Shown here piece by piece: positions 24,501 to 39,309 of a stretch of 64,000 nt of DNA; within the stretch, counting starts at the first letter, position 1; each line of letters starts with the position of its first letter. The position numbers were made by a program, and so were the translations under genes. Source of the stretch: Prosopocoilus inquinatus (taxonomy: Eukaryota > Arthropoda > Insecta > Coleoptera > Lucanidae). The notes beneath the pieces are model-generated. The model saw only the letters and a list, made by a program, of their open reading frames with translations, made no database searches and had not been told where the DNA came from. The stretch is from the NCBI GenBank assembly GCA_036172665.1, contig CM069872.1:25672001-25736000 (forward strand), read 5' to 3'.

Positions 24501-27500
24501 GGATGGACTCCAGTAAGTCTGATGTGAGATGCGACGTTTTCGGACGCAGCAGAAGCTGGAAATAGTTTTAAACGAAACAACACGTATTAGCGTTGTTCCT
24601 GTAATGTATCTAATCGATCCTTACTCATCTATCATGTTATTTGACGTTTGGACGGACTCCAGTAACTCTGATGAGAGATACAAAGTTCTCGGACGCAGTA
24701 GAAGCTGGAAATAGTTTTGAACGAAACAACACGTATTAGCGTTGTGCCTGTGATGTATCTAAACGATCCTTACTTATCTAACATGTTATTTGACGTTTGG
24801 ATGGACTCCAGTAAGTCTGATGTGAGATACAAAGTTTTTGGACGCAGCAGGAGCTGGAAATAGTTTTAAACGAAACAACACGGATGAGCGTTGTTCCTGT
24901 GATGTATCTAATCGATCCTTACTCATCTATCATGTTATTTGACGTTTGGACGGACTCCAGTAACTCTGATGTGAGATACAATGTTATCGGACGCAGCAGA
25001 AGCTGGAAATAGTTTTAAACGAAACAACACGTATTAGCGTTGTTCCTGTGATGTATCTAAACGATCCTTACTTATCTAACATGTTATTTGACGTTTGGAT
25101 GGACTCCAGTAAGTCTGATGTGAGATACAAAGTTTTTGGACGCAGCAGGAGCTAGAAATAGTTTTAAACGAAACAACACGTATTAGCGTTGTTCCTGTAA
25201 TGTATCTAATCGATGCTTACTCATCTATCATGTTATTTGACGTTTGGACGGACTCCAGTAACTCTGATGTGAGATACAAAGTTCTCGGACGCAGCAGAAG
25301 CTGGAAATAGTTTTAAACGAAACAACACGTATTAGCGTTGTTCCTGTGATGTATCTAATCGATCCTTACTCATCTATCATGTTATTTGACGTTTGGATGG
25401 ACTCCAGTAACTCTGATGTGAGATACGAAATGTTCGGACGCAGCAGCAGCTGGAAATAGTTTTAAACGAAACAACACATATTAGCGTTGTTCCTGTGATG
25501 TAACTAATCGATCCTTACTCATATATCATGTTATTTGACGTTTGGACGGACTCCAGTAACTCTGATGTGAGATACAAAGTTCTCGGACGCAGTAGAAGCT
25601 GGAAATAGTTTTGAACGAAACAACACGTATTAGCGTTGTGCCTGTGATGTATCTAAACGATCCTTACTTATCTAACATGTTATTTGACGTTTGGATGGAC
25701 TCCAGTAAGTCTGATGTGAGATACAAAGTTTTTGGACGCAGCAGGAGCTGGAAATAGTTTTAAACGAAACAACTCGGATGAGCGTTGTTCCTGTGCTGTA
25801 TCTAATCGATTCTTACTCATCTATCATGTTATTTGACGTTTCGATGGACTCCAGTAACTCTAATGTGAGAAACGAAATTTTCGGACGCAGCAGAAGCTGG
25901 AAATAGTTTTAAACGAAACAAAACGCATTAGCGTTGTTCCTGTGATGTATCTAATCGATCCTTACTTATCTATCATGTTATTTGACGTTTCGATGGACTC
26001 CAGTAACTATGATGTGAGATACGAAATTTTCGGACGCAGCAGAAGCTGGAAATAGTTTTAAACGAAACAACACGCATTAGCGTTGTTCCTGTGATGTATC
26101 TAACCGATCCTTACTCATCTGTCATGTTATTTGACGTTTGGATGGACTCCAGTAACCCTGACGTGAGATACGAAGTTCTCGGACGCAGCAGAAGCTGGAA
26201 ATAGTTTTAAACGAAACAACACGCATTAGCGTTGTTCCTGTGATGTATCTAATCGATCCTTACTCATCTATCATGTTATTTGGCGTTTCGATGGACTCCA
26301 GTAATTCTGATGTGAGATACGACGTTTTCGGACGCAGCAGCAGCTGGAAATAGTTTTAAACGAAACAACACATATTAGCGTTGTTCCTGTAATGTATCTA
26401 ATCGATCCTTACTCATCTATCATGTTATTTGACGTTTGGACGGACTCCAGTAAGTCTGATGTGAGATACAAAGTTTTTGGACGCAGCAGGAGCTAGAAAT
26501 AGTTTTAAACGAAACAACACGTATTAGCGTTGTTCCTGTGCTGTATCTAATTGATCCTTACTTATCTATCATGTTATTTGACGTTTCGATGGACTCCAGT
26601 AACTCTGATGTGAGATGCGACGTTTTCGGACGCAGCAGAAGCTGGAAATAGTTTCAAACGAAACAACACGTATTAGCGTTGTTCCTGTGATGTATCTAAT
26701 CGATCCTTACTCATCTATCATGTTATTTGACGTTTGGACGGACTCCAGTACCTCTGATGAGAGATACAAAGTTCTCGGACGCAGTAGAAGCTGGAAATAG
26801 TTTTGAACGAAACAACACGTATTAGCGTTGTTCCTGTGATGTATCTAAACGATCCTTACTTATCTAACATGTTATTTGCCGTTTGCATGGACTCCAGTAA
26901 GTCTGATGTGAGATACGACGTTTTCGGACCCAGCAGAAGCTGGAAATAGTTTTAAACGAAACAACACGCATTAGCGTTGTTCCTGTGATGTATCTAATCG
27001 ATCCTTACTTATCTATCATGTTATTTGACGTTTGGATGGACTCCAGTAAGTCTGATGTGAGATACGACGTTTTCGGACGCAGCAGAAGCTGGAAATAGTT
27101 TTAAACGAAACAACACGCATTAGCGTTGTTCCTGTGATGTATCTAATCGATCCTTACTCATCTATCATGTTATTTGACGTTTGGACGGACTCCAGTATCT
27201 CTGATGTGAGATACAATGTTATCGGTCGCAGCAGAAGCTGGAAATAGTTTTAAACGAAACAACACGCATTAGCGTTGTTCCTGTGATGTATCTAATCGAT
27301 CCTTACTTATCTATCGTGTTATTTGACGTTTGGATGGACTCCAGTAAGTCTGATGTGAGATACGACGTTTTCGGACGCAGCAGAAGCTGGAAATAGTTTT
27401 AAACGAAACAACACGCATTAGCGTTGTTCCTGTGATGTATCTAATCGATCCTTACTCATCTATCATGTTATTTGACGTTTCAACGGACTCCAGTAACTCT

Positions 27501-27760
27501 GATGTGAGATACAATGTTATCGGACGCAGCAGAAGCTGGAAATAGTTCTAAACGAAACAACACGCATTAGCGTTGTTCCTGTGATGTATCTAATCGATCC
27601 TTACTTATCTATCATGTTATTTGACGTTTGGATGGACTCCAGTAAGTCTGATGTGAGATGCGACGTTTTCGGACGCAGCAGAAGCTGGAAATAGTTTTAA
27701 ACGAAACAACACGTATTAGCGTTGTTCCTGTAATGTATCTAATCGATCCTTACTCATCTA
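21500..27760 (+). repeat. 21-mer higher-order repeat (3129 bp), two copies
   Basis: About 21.50-24.63 and 24.63-27.76 kb match at exactly 3129 bp (21 x 149): GATGAGAG at 21541 and 24670, CTAATG at 22731 and 25860, GAGATGCGACG-type sites at 23486 and 26615, and again at 24529 and 27658. Copy-specific changes are few, for example GGACCCAGC near 26.93 kb where the first copy has GGACGCAGC. Confidence 0.88.
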
Positions 27761-29593
27761 TCATGTTATTTGACGTTTGGACGGACTCCAGTAACTCTGA
27801 TGTGAGATACAAAGTTATCGGACGCAGCAGAAGCTGGAAATACTTTTAAACGAAACAACACGTATTAGCGTTGTTCCTGTGATGTATCTAATCGATCCTT
27901 ACTCATCTATCATGTTATTTGACGTTTGGATGGACTCCAGTAACTCTGATGTGAGATACGAAATGTTCGGACGCAGCAGCAGCTGGAAATAGTTTTAAAC
28001 GAAACAACACATATTAGCGTTGTTCCTGTGATGTAACTAATCGATACTTACTCATGTATCATGTTATTTGACGTTTGGACGGACTCCAGTAACTCTGATG
28101 AGAGATACAAAGTTCTCGGACGCAGTAGAAGCTGGAAATAGTTTTGAACGAAACAACACGTATTAGCGTTGTGCCTGTGATGTATCTAAACGATCCTTAC
28201 TTATCTAACATGTTATTTGACGTTTGGATGGACTCCAGTAAGTCTGATGTGAGATACAAAGTTTTTGGACGCAGCAGGAGCTGGAAATAGTTTTAAACGA
28301 AACAACACGGATGAGCGTTGTTCCTGTGCTGTATCTAATCGATTCTTACTCATCTATCATGTTATTTGACGTTTCGATGGACTCCAGTAACTCTAAGGTG
28401 AGAAACGAAATTTTCGGACGCAGCAGAAGCTGGAAATAGTTTTAAACGAAACAACACGCATTAGCGTTGTTCCTGTGATGTATCTAATCGATCCTTACTT
28501 ATCTATCATGTTATTTGACGTTTGGATGGACTCCAGTAAGTCTGATGTGAGATACGACGTTTTCGGACGCAGCAGAAGCTGGAAATAGTTTTAAGCGAAA
28601 CAACACGCATTAGCGTTGTTCCTGTGATGTATCTAATCGATCCTTACTCATCTATCATGTTATTTGACGTTTCAACGGACTCCAGTAACTCTGATGTGAG
28701 ATACAATGTTATCGGACGCAGCAGAAGCTGGAAATAGTTTTAAACGAAACAACACGCATTAGCGTTGTTCCTGTGATGTATCTAATCGATCCTTACTCAT
28801 CTGTCATGTTATTTGGCGTTTCGATGGACTCCAGTAACTGTGATGTGAGTTACGAAGTTCTCGGACGCAGCTGAAGCTAGAAATAGTTTTAAACGAAACA
28901 ACACGCATTAGCGTTGTTCCTGTGATGTATCTAATCGATCCTTACTTATCTATCATGTTATTTGACGTTTGGATGGACTCCAGTAAGTCTGATGTGAGAT
29001 ACAAAGTTTCTGGACGCAGCAGGAGCTGGAAATAGTTTTAAACGAAACAACACGTATTAGCGTTGTTCCTCTGATGTATCTAAACGATCCTTACTTATCT
29101 AACATGTTATTTGACGTTTGGATGGACTCCAATAAGTCTGATGTGAGATACAAAGTTTTTGGACGCAGCAGGAGCTAGAAATAGTTTTAAACGAAACAAC
29201 ACGTATTAGCGTTGTTCCTGTGCTGTATCTAATTGATCCTTACTTATCTATCATGTTATTTGACGTTTCGATGGACTCCAGTAACTCTGATGTGAGATCC
29301 GACGTTTTCGGACGCAGCAGAAGCTGGAAATAGTTTTAAACGAAACAACACGTATTAGCGTTGTTCCTGTGATGTATCTAATCGATCCTTACTCATCTAT
29401 CATGTTATTTGACGTTTGGACGGACTCCAGTACCTCTGATGAGAGATAAAAAGTTCTCGGACGCAGTAGAAGCTGGAAATAGTTTTGAACGAAACAACAC
29501 GTATTAGCGTTGTTCCTGTGATGTATCTAAACGATCCTTACTTATCTAACATGTTATTTGCCGTTTGCATGGACTCCAGTAAGTCTGATGTGA

Positions 29594-29605
29594 GATACGT
29601 TTTCG
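29594..29605 (+). repeat. 3-bp deletion subtype (146-bp monomer), first of nine
   Basis: GATACGTTTTCGG replaces GATACGACGTTTTCGG. The same deletion is at 34359, 36442, 39270, 44333, 49098, 51930, 59228 and 63844. The host monomer always carries TTTGCCGTTTGCATGG shortly before, or a one-base variant of it, so all nine descend from one event and were spread by array duplication. Confidence 0.9.
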
Positions 29606-32600
29606 GACGCAGCAGAAGCTGGAAATAGTTTTAAACGAAACAACACGCATTAGCGTTGTTCCTGTGATGTATCTAATCGATAATTACTCATCTATCATGT
29701 TATTTGACGTTTCAACGGACTCCAGTAACTCTGATGTGAGATACAATGTTATCGGACGCAGCAGAAGCTGGAAATAGTTCTAAACGAAACAACACGCATT
29801 AGCGTTGTTCCTGTGATGTATCTAATCGATCCTTACTTATCTGTCATGTTATTTGACGTTTGGATGGACTCCAGTAAGTCTGATGTGAGATACGACGTTT
29901 TCGGACGCAGCAGAAGCTGGAAATAGTTTTAAACGAAACAACACGCATTAGCGTTGTTCCTGTGATGTATCTAATCGATCCTTACTCATCTATCATGTTA
30001 TTTGACGTTTGGACGGACTCCAGTATCTCTGATGTGAGATACAATGTTATCGGACGCAGCAGAAGCTGGAAATAGGTTTAAACGAAACAACACGCATTAG
30101 CGTTGTTCCTGTGATGTATCTAATCGATCCTTTCTTATCTATCATGTTATTTGACGTTTGGATGGACTCCAGTAAGTCTGATGTGAGATACGACGTTTTC
30201 GGACGCAGCAGAAGCTGGAAATAGTTTTAAACGAAACAACACGCATTAGCGTTGTTCCTGTGATGTATCTAATCGATCCTTACTCATCTATCATGTTATT
30301 TGACGTTTGGACGGACTCCAGTAACTCTGATGTGAGATACAATGTTATCGGACGCAGCAGAAGCTGGAAATAGTTTTAAACGAAACAACACGTATTAGCG
30401 TTGTTCCTGTGATGTATCTAAACGATCCTTACTTATCTAACATGTTATTTGACGTTTGGATGGACTCCAGTAAGTCTGATGTGAGATACAAAGCTTTTGG
30501 ACGCAGCAGGAGCTAGAAATAGTTTTAAACGAAACAACACGTATTAGCGTTGTTCCTGTAATGTATCTAATCGATCCTTACTTATCTATCATGTTATTTG
30601 ACGTTTGGATGGACTCCAGTAAGTCTGATGTGAGATACAAAGTTTTTGGACGCAGCAGGAGCTGGAAATAGTTTTAAACGAAACAACACGTATTAGCGTT
30701 GTTCCTGTGATGTATCTAAACGATCCTTACTTATCTAACATGTTATTTGACGTTTGGATGGACTCCAGTAAGTCTGATGTGAGATACAATGTTTTTGGAC
30801 GCAGCAGGAGCTAGAAATAGTTTTAAACGAAACAACACGTATTAGCGTTGTTCCTGTGCTGTATCTAATTGATCCTTACTTATCTATCATGTTATTTGAC
30901 GTTTCGATGGACTCCAGTAACTCTGATGTGAGATGCGACGTTTTCGGACGCAGCAGAAGCTGGAAATAGTTTTAAACGAAACAACACGTATTAGCGTTGT
31001 TCCTGTGATGTATCTAATCGATCCTTACTTATCTATCATGTTATTTGACATTTGGATGGACTCCAGTAAGTCTGATGTGAGATACGACGTTTTCGGACGC
31101 AGCAGAAGCTGGAAATAGTTTTAAACGAAACAACACGCATTAGCGTTGTTCCTGTGATGTATCTAATCGATCCTTACTCATCTATCATGTTATTTGACGT
31201 TTGGACGGACTCCAGTATCTCTGATGTGAGATACAATGTTATCGGACGCAGCAGAAGCTGGAAATAGTTTTAAACGAAACAACACGCATTAGCGTTGTTC
31301 CTGTGATGTATCTAATCGATCCTTACTTATCTATCATGTTATTTGACGTTTGGATGGACTCCAGTAAGTCTGATGTGAGATACGACGTTTTCGGACGCAG
31401 CAGAAGCTGGAAATAGTTTTAAACGAAACAACACGCATTAGCGTTGTTCCTGTGATGTATCTAATCGATCCTTACTCATCTATCATGTTATTTGACGTTT
31501 CAACGGACTCCAGTAACTCTGATGTGAGATACAATGTTATCGGACGCAGCAGATGCTGGAAATAGTTCTAAACGAAACAACACGCATTAGCGTTGTTCCT
31601 GTGATGTATCTAATCGATCCTTACTTATCTATCATGTTATTTGACGTTTGGATGGACTCCAGTAAGTCTGATGTGAGATGCGACGTTTTCGGACGCAGCA
31701 GAAGCTGGAAATAGTTTTAAACGAAACAACACGTATTAGCGTTGTTCCTGTAATGTATCTAATCGATCCTTACTCATCTATCATGTTATTTGACGTTTGG
31801 ACGGACTCCAGTAACTCTGATGTGAGATACAAAGTTATCGGACGCAGCAGAAGCTGGAAATACTTTTAAACGAAACAACACGTATTAGCGTTGTTCCTGT
31901 GATGTATCTAATCGATCCTTACTCATCTATCATGTTATTTGACGTTTGGATGGACTCCAGTAACTCTGATGTGAGATACGAAATGTTCGGACGCAGCAGC
32001 AGCTGGAAATAGTTTTAAACGAAACAACACATATTAGCGTTGTTCCTGTGATGTAACTAATCGATACTTACTCATGTATCATGTTATTTGACGTTTGGAC
32101 GGACTCCAGTAACTCTGATGAGAGATACAAAGTTCTCGGACGCAGTAGAAGCTGGAAATAGTTTTGAACGAAACAACACGTATTAGCGTTGTGCCTGTGA
32201 TGTATCTAAACGATCCTTACTTATCTAACATGTTATTTGACGTTTGGATGGACTCCAGTAAGTCTGATGTGAGATACAAAGTTTTTGGACGCAGCAGGAG
32301 CTGGAAATAGTTTTAAACGAAACAACACGGATGAGCGTTGTTCCTGTGCTGTATCTAATCGATTCTTACTCATCTATCATGTTATTTGACGTTTCGATGG
32401 ACTCCAGTAACTCTAATGTGAGAAACGAAATTTTCGGACGCAGCAGAAGCTGGAAATAGTTTTAAACGAAACAACACGCATTAGCGTTGTTCCTGTGATG
32501 TATCTAATCGATCCTTACTTATCTATCATGTTATTTGACGTTTGGATGGACTCCAGTAAGTCTGATGTGAGATGCGACGTTTTCGGACGCAGCAGAAGCT

Positions 32601-33709
32601 GGAAATAGTTTTAAACGAAACAACACGTATTAGCGTTGTTCCTGTAATGTATCTAATCGATCCTTACTCATCTATCATGTTATTTGACGTTTGGACGGAC
32701 TCCAGTAACTCTGATGTGAGATACAAAGTTATCGGACGCAGCAGAAGCTGGAAATACTTTTAAACGAAACAACACGTATTAGCGTTGTTCCTGTGATGTA
32801 TCTAATCGATCCTTACTCATCTATCATGTTATTTGACGTTTGGATGGACTCCAGTAACTCTGATGTGAGATACGAAATGTTCGGACGCAGCAGCAGCTGG
32901 AAATAGTTTTAAACGAAACAACACATATTAGCGTTGTTCCTGTGATGTAACTAATCGATACTTACTCATGTATCATGTTATTTGACGTTTGGACGGACTC
33001 CAGTAACTCTGATGAGAGATACAAAGTTCTCGGACGCAGTAGAAGCTGGAAATAGTTTTGAACGAAACAACACGTATTAGCGTTGTGCCTGTGATGTATC
33101 TAAACGATCCTTACTTATCTAATATGTTATTTGACGTTTGGATGGACTCCAGTAAGTCTGATGTGAGATACAAAGTTTTTGGACGCAGCAGGAACTGGAA
33201 ATAGGTTTAAACGAAACAACACGGATGAGCGTTGTTCCTGTGCTGTATCTAATCGATTCTTACTCATCTATCATGTTATTTGACGTTTCGATGGACTCCA
33301 GTAACTCTAATGTGAGAAACGAAATTTTCGGACGCAGCAGAAGCTGGAAATAGTTTTAAACGAAACAACACGCATTAGCGTTGTTCCTGTGATGTATCTA
33401 ATCGATCCTTACTTATCTATCATGTTATTTGACGTTTCGATGGACTCCAGTAACTATGATGTGAGATACGAAATTTTCGGACGCAGCAGAAGCTGGAAAT
33501 AGTTTTAAACGAAACAACACGCATTAGCGTTGTTCCTGTGATGTATCTAATCGATCCTTACTCATCTGTCATGTTATTTGGCGTTTCGATGGACTCCAGT
33601 AACTGTGATGTGAGTTACGAAGTTCTCGGACGCAGCTGAAGCTAGAAATAGTTTTAAACGAAACAACACGCATTAGCGTTGTTCCTGTGATGTATCTAAT
33701 CGATCCTTA

Positions 33710-36700
33710 CTTATCTATCATGTTATTTGACGTTTGGATGGACTCCAGTAAGTCTGATGTGAGATACAAAGTTTCTGGACGCAGCAGGAGCTGGAAATAG
33801 TTTTAAACGAAACAACACGTATTAGCGTTGTTTCTGTGATGTATCTAAACGATCCTTACTTATCTAACATGTTATTTGACGTTTGGATGGACTCCAGTAA
33901 GTCTGATGTGAGATACAAAGTTTTTGGACGCAGCAGGAGCTAGAAATAGTTTTAAACGAAACAACACGTATTAGCGTTGTTCCTGTGCTGTATCTAATTG
34001 ATCCTTACTTATCTATCATGTTATTTGACGTTTCGATGGACTCCAGTAACTCTGATGTGAGATGCGACGTTTTCGGACGCAGCAGAAGCTGGAAATAGTT
34101 TTAAACGAAACAACACGTATTAGCGTTGTTCCTGTGATGTATCTAATCGATCCTTACTCATCTATCATGTTATTTGACGTTTGGACGGACTCCAGTACCT
34201 CTGATGAGAGATAAAAAGTTCTCGGACGCAATAGAAGCTGGAAATAGTTTTGAACGAAACAACACGTATTAGCGTTGTTCCTGTGATGTATCTAAACGAT
34301 CCTTACTTATCTAACATGTTATTTGCCGTTTGCATGGACTCCAGTAAGTCTGATGTGAGATACGTTTTCGGACGCAGCAGAAGCTGGAAATAATTTTAAA
34401 CGAAACAACACGCATTAGCGTTGTTCCTGTGATGTATCTAATCGATCCTTACTTATCTATCATGTTATTTGACGTTTGGATGGACTCCAGTAAGTCTGAT
34501 GTGAGATACGACGTTTTCGGACGCAGCAGAAGCTGGAAATAGTTTTAAACGAAACAACACGCATTAGCGTTGTTCCTGTGATGTATCTAATCGATCCTTA
34601 CTCATCTATCATGTTATTTGACGTTTGGACGGACTCCAGTATCTCTGATGTGAGATACAATGTTATCGGACGCAGCAGAAGCTGGAAATAGTTTTAAACG
34701 AAACAACACGTATTAGCGTTGTTCCTGTGATGTATCTAAACGATCCTTACTTATCTAACATGTTATTTGACGTTTGGATGGACTCCAGTAAGTCTGATGT
34801 GAGATACAAGGTTTTTGGACGCAGCAGGAGCTAGAAATAGTTTTAAACGAAACAACACGTATTAGCGTTGTTCCTGTAATGTATCTAATCGATCCTTACT
34901 CATCTATCATGTTATTTGACGTTTGGACGGACTCCAGTAACTCTGATGTGAGATACAAAGTTATCGGACGCAGCAGAAGCTGGAAATAGTTTTAAACGAA
35001 ACAACACGTATTAGCGTTGTTCCTGTGATGTATCTAATCGATCCTTACTCATCTATCATGTTATTTGACGTTTGGACGGACTCCAGTACCTCTGGTGAGA
35101 GATACAAAGTTCTCGGACGCAGTAGAAGCTGGAAATAGTTTTGAACGAAACAACACGTATTAGCGTTGTGCCTGTGATGTATCTAAACGATCCTTACTTA
35201 TCTAACATGTTATTTGCAGTTTGCATGGACTCCAGTAAGTCTGATGTGAAATACGACGTTTTCGGACGCAGCAGAAGCTAGAAATAGTTTTAAACGAAAC
35301 AACACGCATTAGCGTTGTTCCTGTGATGTATCTAATCGATCCTTACTTATCTGTCATGTTATTTGACGTTTGGATGGACTCCAGTAAGTCTGATGTGAGA
35401 TACGACGTTTTCGGACGCAGCAGAAGCTGGAAATAGTTTTAAACGAAACAACACGCATTAGCGTTGTTCCTGTGATGTATCTAATCGATCCTTACTCATC
35501 TATCATGTTATTTGACGTTTGGACGGACTCCAGTATCTCTGATGTGAGATACAATGTTATCGGACGCAGCAGAAGCTGGAAATAGTTTTAAACGAAACAA
35601 CACGCATTAGCGTTGTTCCTGTGATGTATCTAATCGATCCTTACTTATCTATCATGTTATTTGACGTTTGGATGGACTCCAGTAAGTCTGATGTGAAATA
35701 CGACGTTTTCGGACGCAGCAGAAGCTGGAAATAGTTTTAAACGAAACAACACGCATTAGCGTTGTTCCTGTGATGTATCTAATCGATCCTTACTCATCTA
35801 TCATGTTATTTGTCGTTTGGATGGACTCCAGTAACTCTGAAGTGAGATACGAAGTTCTCGGACGCAGCTGAAGCTGGAAATAGTTTTAAACGAAACAACA
35901 CGTATTAGCGTTGTTCCTGTGATGTATCTAAACGATCCTTACTTATCTAACATGTTATTTGACGTTTGGATGGACTCCAGTAAGTCTGATGTGAGATACA
36001 AAGTTTTTGGACGCAGCAGGAGCTAGAAATAGTTTTAAACGAAACAACACGTATTAGCGTTGTTCCTGTAATGTATCTAATCGATCCTTACTCATCTATC
36101 ATGTTATTTGACGTTTGGACGGACTCCAGTAACTCTGATGTGAGATACAAAGTTATCGGACGCAGCAGAAGCTGGAAATAGTTTTAAACGAAACAACACG
36201 TATTAGCGTTGTTCCTGTGATGTATCTAATCGATCCTTACTCATCTATCATGTTATTTGACGTTTGGACGGACTCCAGTACCTCTGATGAGAGATAAAAA
36301 GTTCTCGGACGCAATAGAAGCTGGAAATAGTTTTGAACGAAACAACACGTATTAGCGTTGTTCCTGTGATGTATCTAAACGATCCTTACTTATCTAACAT
36401 GTTATTTGCCGTTTGCATGGACTCCAGTAAGTCTGATGTGAGATACGTTTTCGGACGCAGCAGAAGCTGGAAATAATTTTAAACGAAACAACACGCATTA
36501 GCGTTGTTCCTGTGATGTATCTAATCGATCCTTACTTATCTATCATGTTATTTGACGTTTGGATGGACTCCAGTAAGTCTGATGTGAGATACGACGTTTT
36601 CGGACGCAGCAGAAGCTGGAAATAGTTTTAAACGAAACAACACGCATTAGCGTTGTTCCTGTGATGTATCTAATCGATCCTTACTCATCTATCATGTTAT

Positions 36701-38620
36701 TTGACGTTTGGACGGACTCCAGTATCTCTGATGTGAGATACAATGTTATCGGACGCAGCAGAAGCTGGAAATAGTTTTAAACGAAACAACACGTATTAGC
36801 GTTGTTCCTGTGATGTATCTAAACGATCCTTACTTATCTAACATGTTATTTGAAGTTTGGATGGACTCCAGTAAGTCTGATGTGAGATACAAGGTTTTTG
36901 GACGCAGCAGGAGCTAGAAATAGTTTTAAACGAAACAACACGTATTAGCGTTGTTCCTGTAATGTATCTAATCGATCCTTACTCATCTATCATGTTATTT
37001 GACGTTTGGACGGACTCCAGTAACTCTGATGTGAGATACAAAGTTATCGGACGCAGCAGAAGCTGGAAATAGTTTTAAACGAAACAACACGTATTAGCGT
37101 TGTTCCTGTGATGTATCTAATCGATCCTTACTCATCTATCATGTTATTTGACGTTTGGACGGACTCCAGTACCTCTGGTGAGAGATACAAAGTTCTCGGA
37201 CGCAGTAGAAGCTGGAAATAGTTTTGAACGAAACAACACGTATTAGCGTTGTGCCTGTGATGTATCTAAACGATCCTTACTTATCTAACAATTTATTTGC
37301 CGTTTGCATGGACTCCAGTAAGTCTGATGTGAAATACGACGTTTTCGGACGCAGCAGAAGCTAGAAATAGTTTTAAACGAAACAACACGCATTAGCGTTG
37401 TTCCTGTGATGTATCTAATCGATCCTTACTTATCTGTCATGTTATTTGACGTTTGGATGGACTCCAGTAAGTCTGATGTGAGATACGACGTTTTCGGACG
37501 CAGCAGAAGCTGGAAATAGTTTTAAACGAAACAACACGCATTAGCGTTGTTCCTGTGATGTATCTAATCGATCCTTACTCATCTATCATGTTATTTGACG
37601 TTTGGACGGACTCCAGTATCTCTGATGTGAGATACAATGTTATCGGACGCAGCAGAAGCTGGAAATAGTTTTAAACGAAACAACACGCATTAGCGTTGTT
37701 CCTGTGATGTATCTAATCGATCCTTACTTATCTATCATGTTATTTGACGTTTGGATGGACTCCAGTAAGTCTGATGTGAAATACGACGTTTTCGGACGCA
37801 GCAGAAGCTGGAAATAGTTTTAAACGAAACAACACGCATTAGCGTTGTTCCTGTGATGTATCTAATCGATCCTTACTCATCTATCATGTTATTTGTCGTT
37901 TGGATGGACTCCAGTAACTCTGAAGTGAGATACGAAGTTCTCGGACGCAGCTGAAGCTGGAAATAGTTTTAAACGAAACAACACGTATTAGCGTTGTTCC
38001 TGTGATGTATCTAAACGATCCTTACTTATCTAACATGTTATTTGACGTTTGGATGGACTCCAGTAAGTCTGATGTGAGATACAAAGTTTTTGGACGCAGC
38101 AGGAGCTAGAAATAGTTTTAAACGAAACAACACGTATTAGCGTTGTTCCTGTAATGTATCTAATCGATCCTTACTCATCTATCATGTTATTTGACGTTTG
38201 GACGGACTCCAGTAACTCTGATGTGAGATACAAAGTTATCGGACGCAGCAGAAGCTGGAAATAGTTTTAAACGAAACAACACGTATTAGCGTTGTTCCTG
38301 TGATGTATCTAATCGATCCTTACTCATCTATCATGTTATTTGACGTTTGGATGGACTCCAGTAACTCTGATGTGAGATACGAAATGTTCGGACGCAGCAG
38401 CAGCTGGAAATAGTTTTAAACGAAACAACACATATTAGCGTTGTTCCTGTGATATAACTAATCGATCCTTACTCATATATCATGTTATTTGACGTTTGGA
38501 CGGACTCCAGTAACTCTGATGAGAGATACAAAGTTCTCGGACGCAGTAGAAGCTGGAAATAGTTTTGAACGAAACAACACGTATTAGCGTTGTGCCTGTG
38601 ATGTATCTAAACGATCCTTA
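33710..38620 (+). repeat. 33-monomer unit (4911 bp) inside copy 1, built from a 14-mer plus a 19-mer
   Basis: The rare form AAGTTTCTGGACGC recurs at about 33772 and 38683, 4911 bp apart (33 x 149 less 6). Inside, the 3-bp-deleted monomers at 34359, 36442 and 39270 are 2083 bp (14 units less 3) and 2828 bp (19 units less 3) apart. The 14-mer is directly duplicated: about 34.08-36.16 and 36.16-38.34 kb match, including AGATAAAAAGTTCTCGG with GCAATAGAAGC. The corresponding place in copy 2 has only the 19-mer, so the 14-mer was gained in copy 1 or lost in copy 2. Confidence 0.82.
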
Positions 38621-39309
38621 CTTATCTATCATGTTATTTGACGTTTGGATGGACTCCAGTAAGTCTGATGTGAGATACAAAGTTTCTGGACGCAGCAGGA
38701 GCTGGAAATAGTTTTAAACGAAACAACACGTATTAGCGTTGTTTCTGTGATGTATCTAAACGATCCTTACTTATCTAACATGTTATTTGACGTTTGGATG
38801 GACTCCAGTAAGTCTGATGTGAGATACAAAGTTTTTGGACGCAGCAGGAGCTAGAAATAGTTTTAAACGAAACAACACGTATTAGCGTTGTTCCTGTGTT
38901 GTATCTAATTGATCCTTACTTATCTATCATGTTATTTGACGTTTCGATGGACTCCAGTAACTCTGATGTGAGATGCGACGTTTTCGGACGCAGCAGAAGC
39001 TGGAAATAGTTTTAAACGAAACAACACGTATTAGCGTTGTTCCTGTGATGTATCTAATCGATCCTTACTCATCTATCATGTTATTTGACGTTTGGACGGA
39101 CTCCAGTACCTCTGATGAGAGATAAAAAGTTCTCGGACGCAATAGAAGCTGGAAATAGTTTTGAACGAAACAACACGTATTAGCGTTGTTCCTGTGATGT
39201 ATCTAAACGATCCTTACTTATCTAACATGTTATTTGCCGTTTGCATGGACTCCAGTAAGTCTGATGTGAGATACGTTTTCGGACGCAGCAGAAGCTGGAA
39301 ATAATTTTA

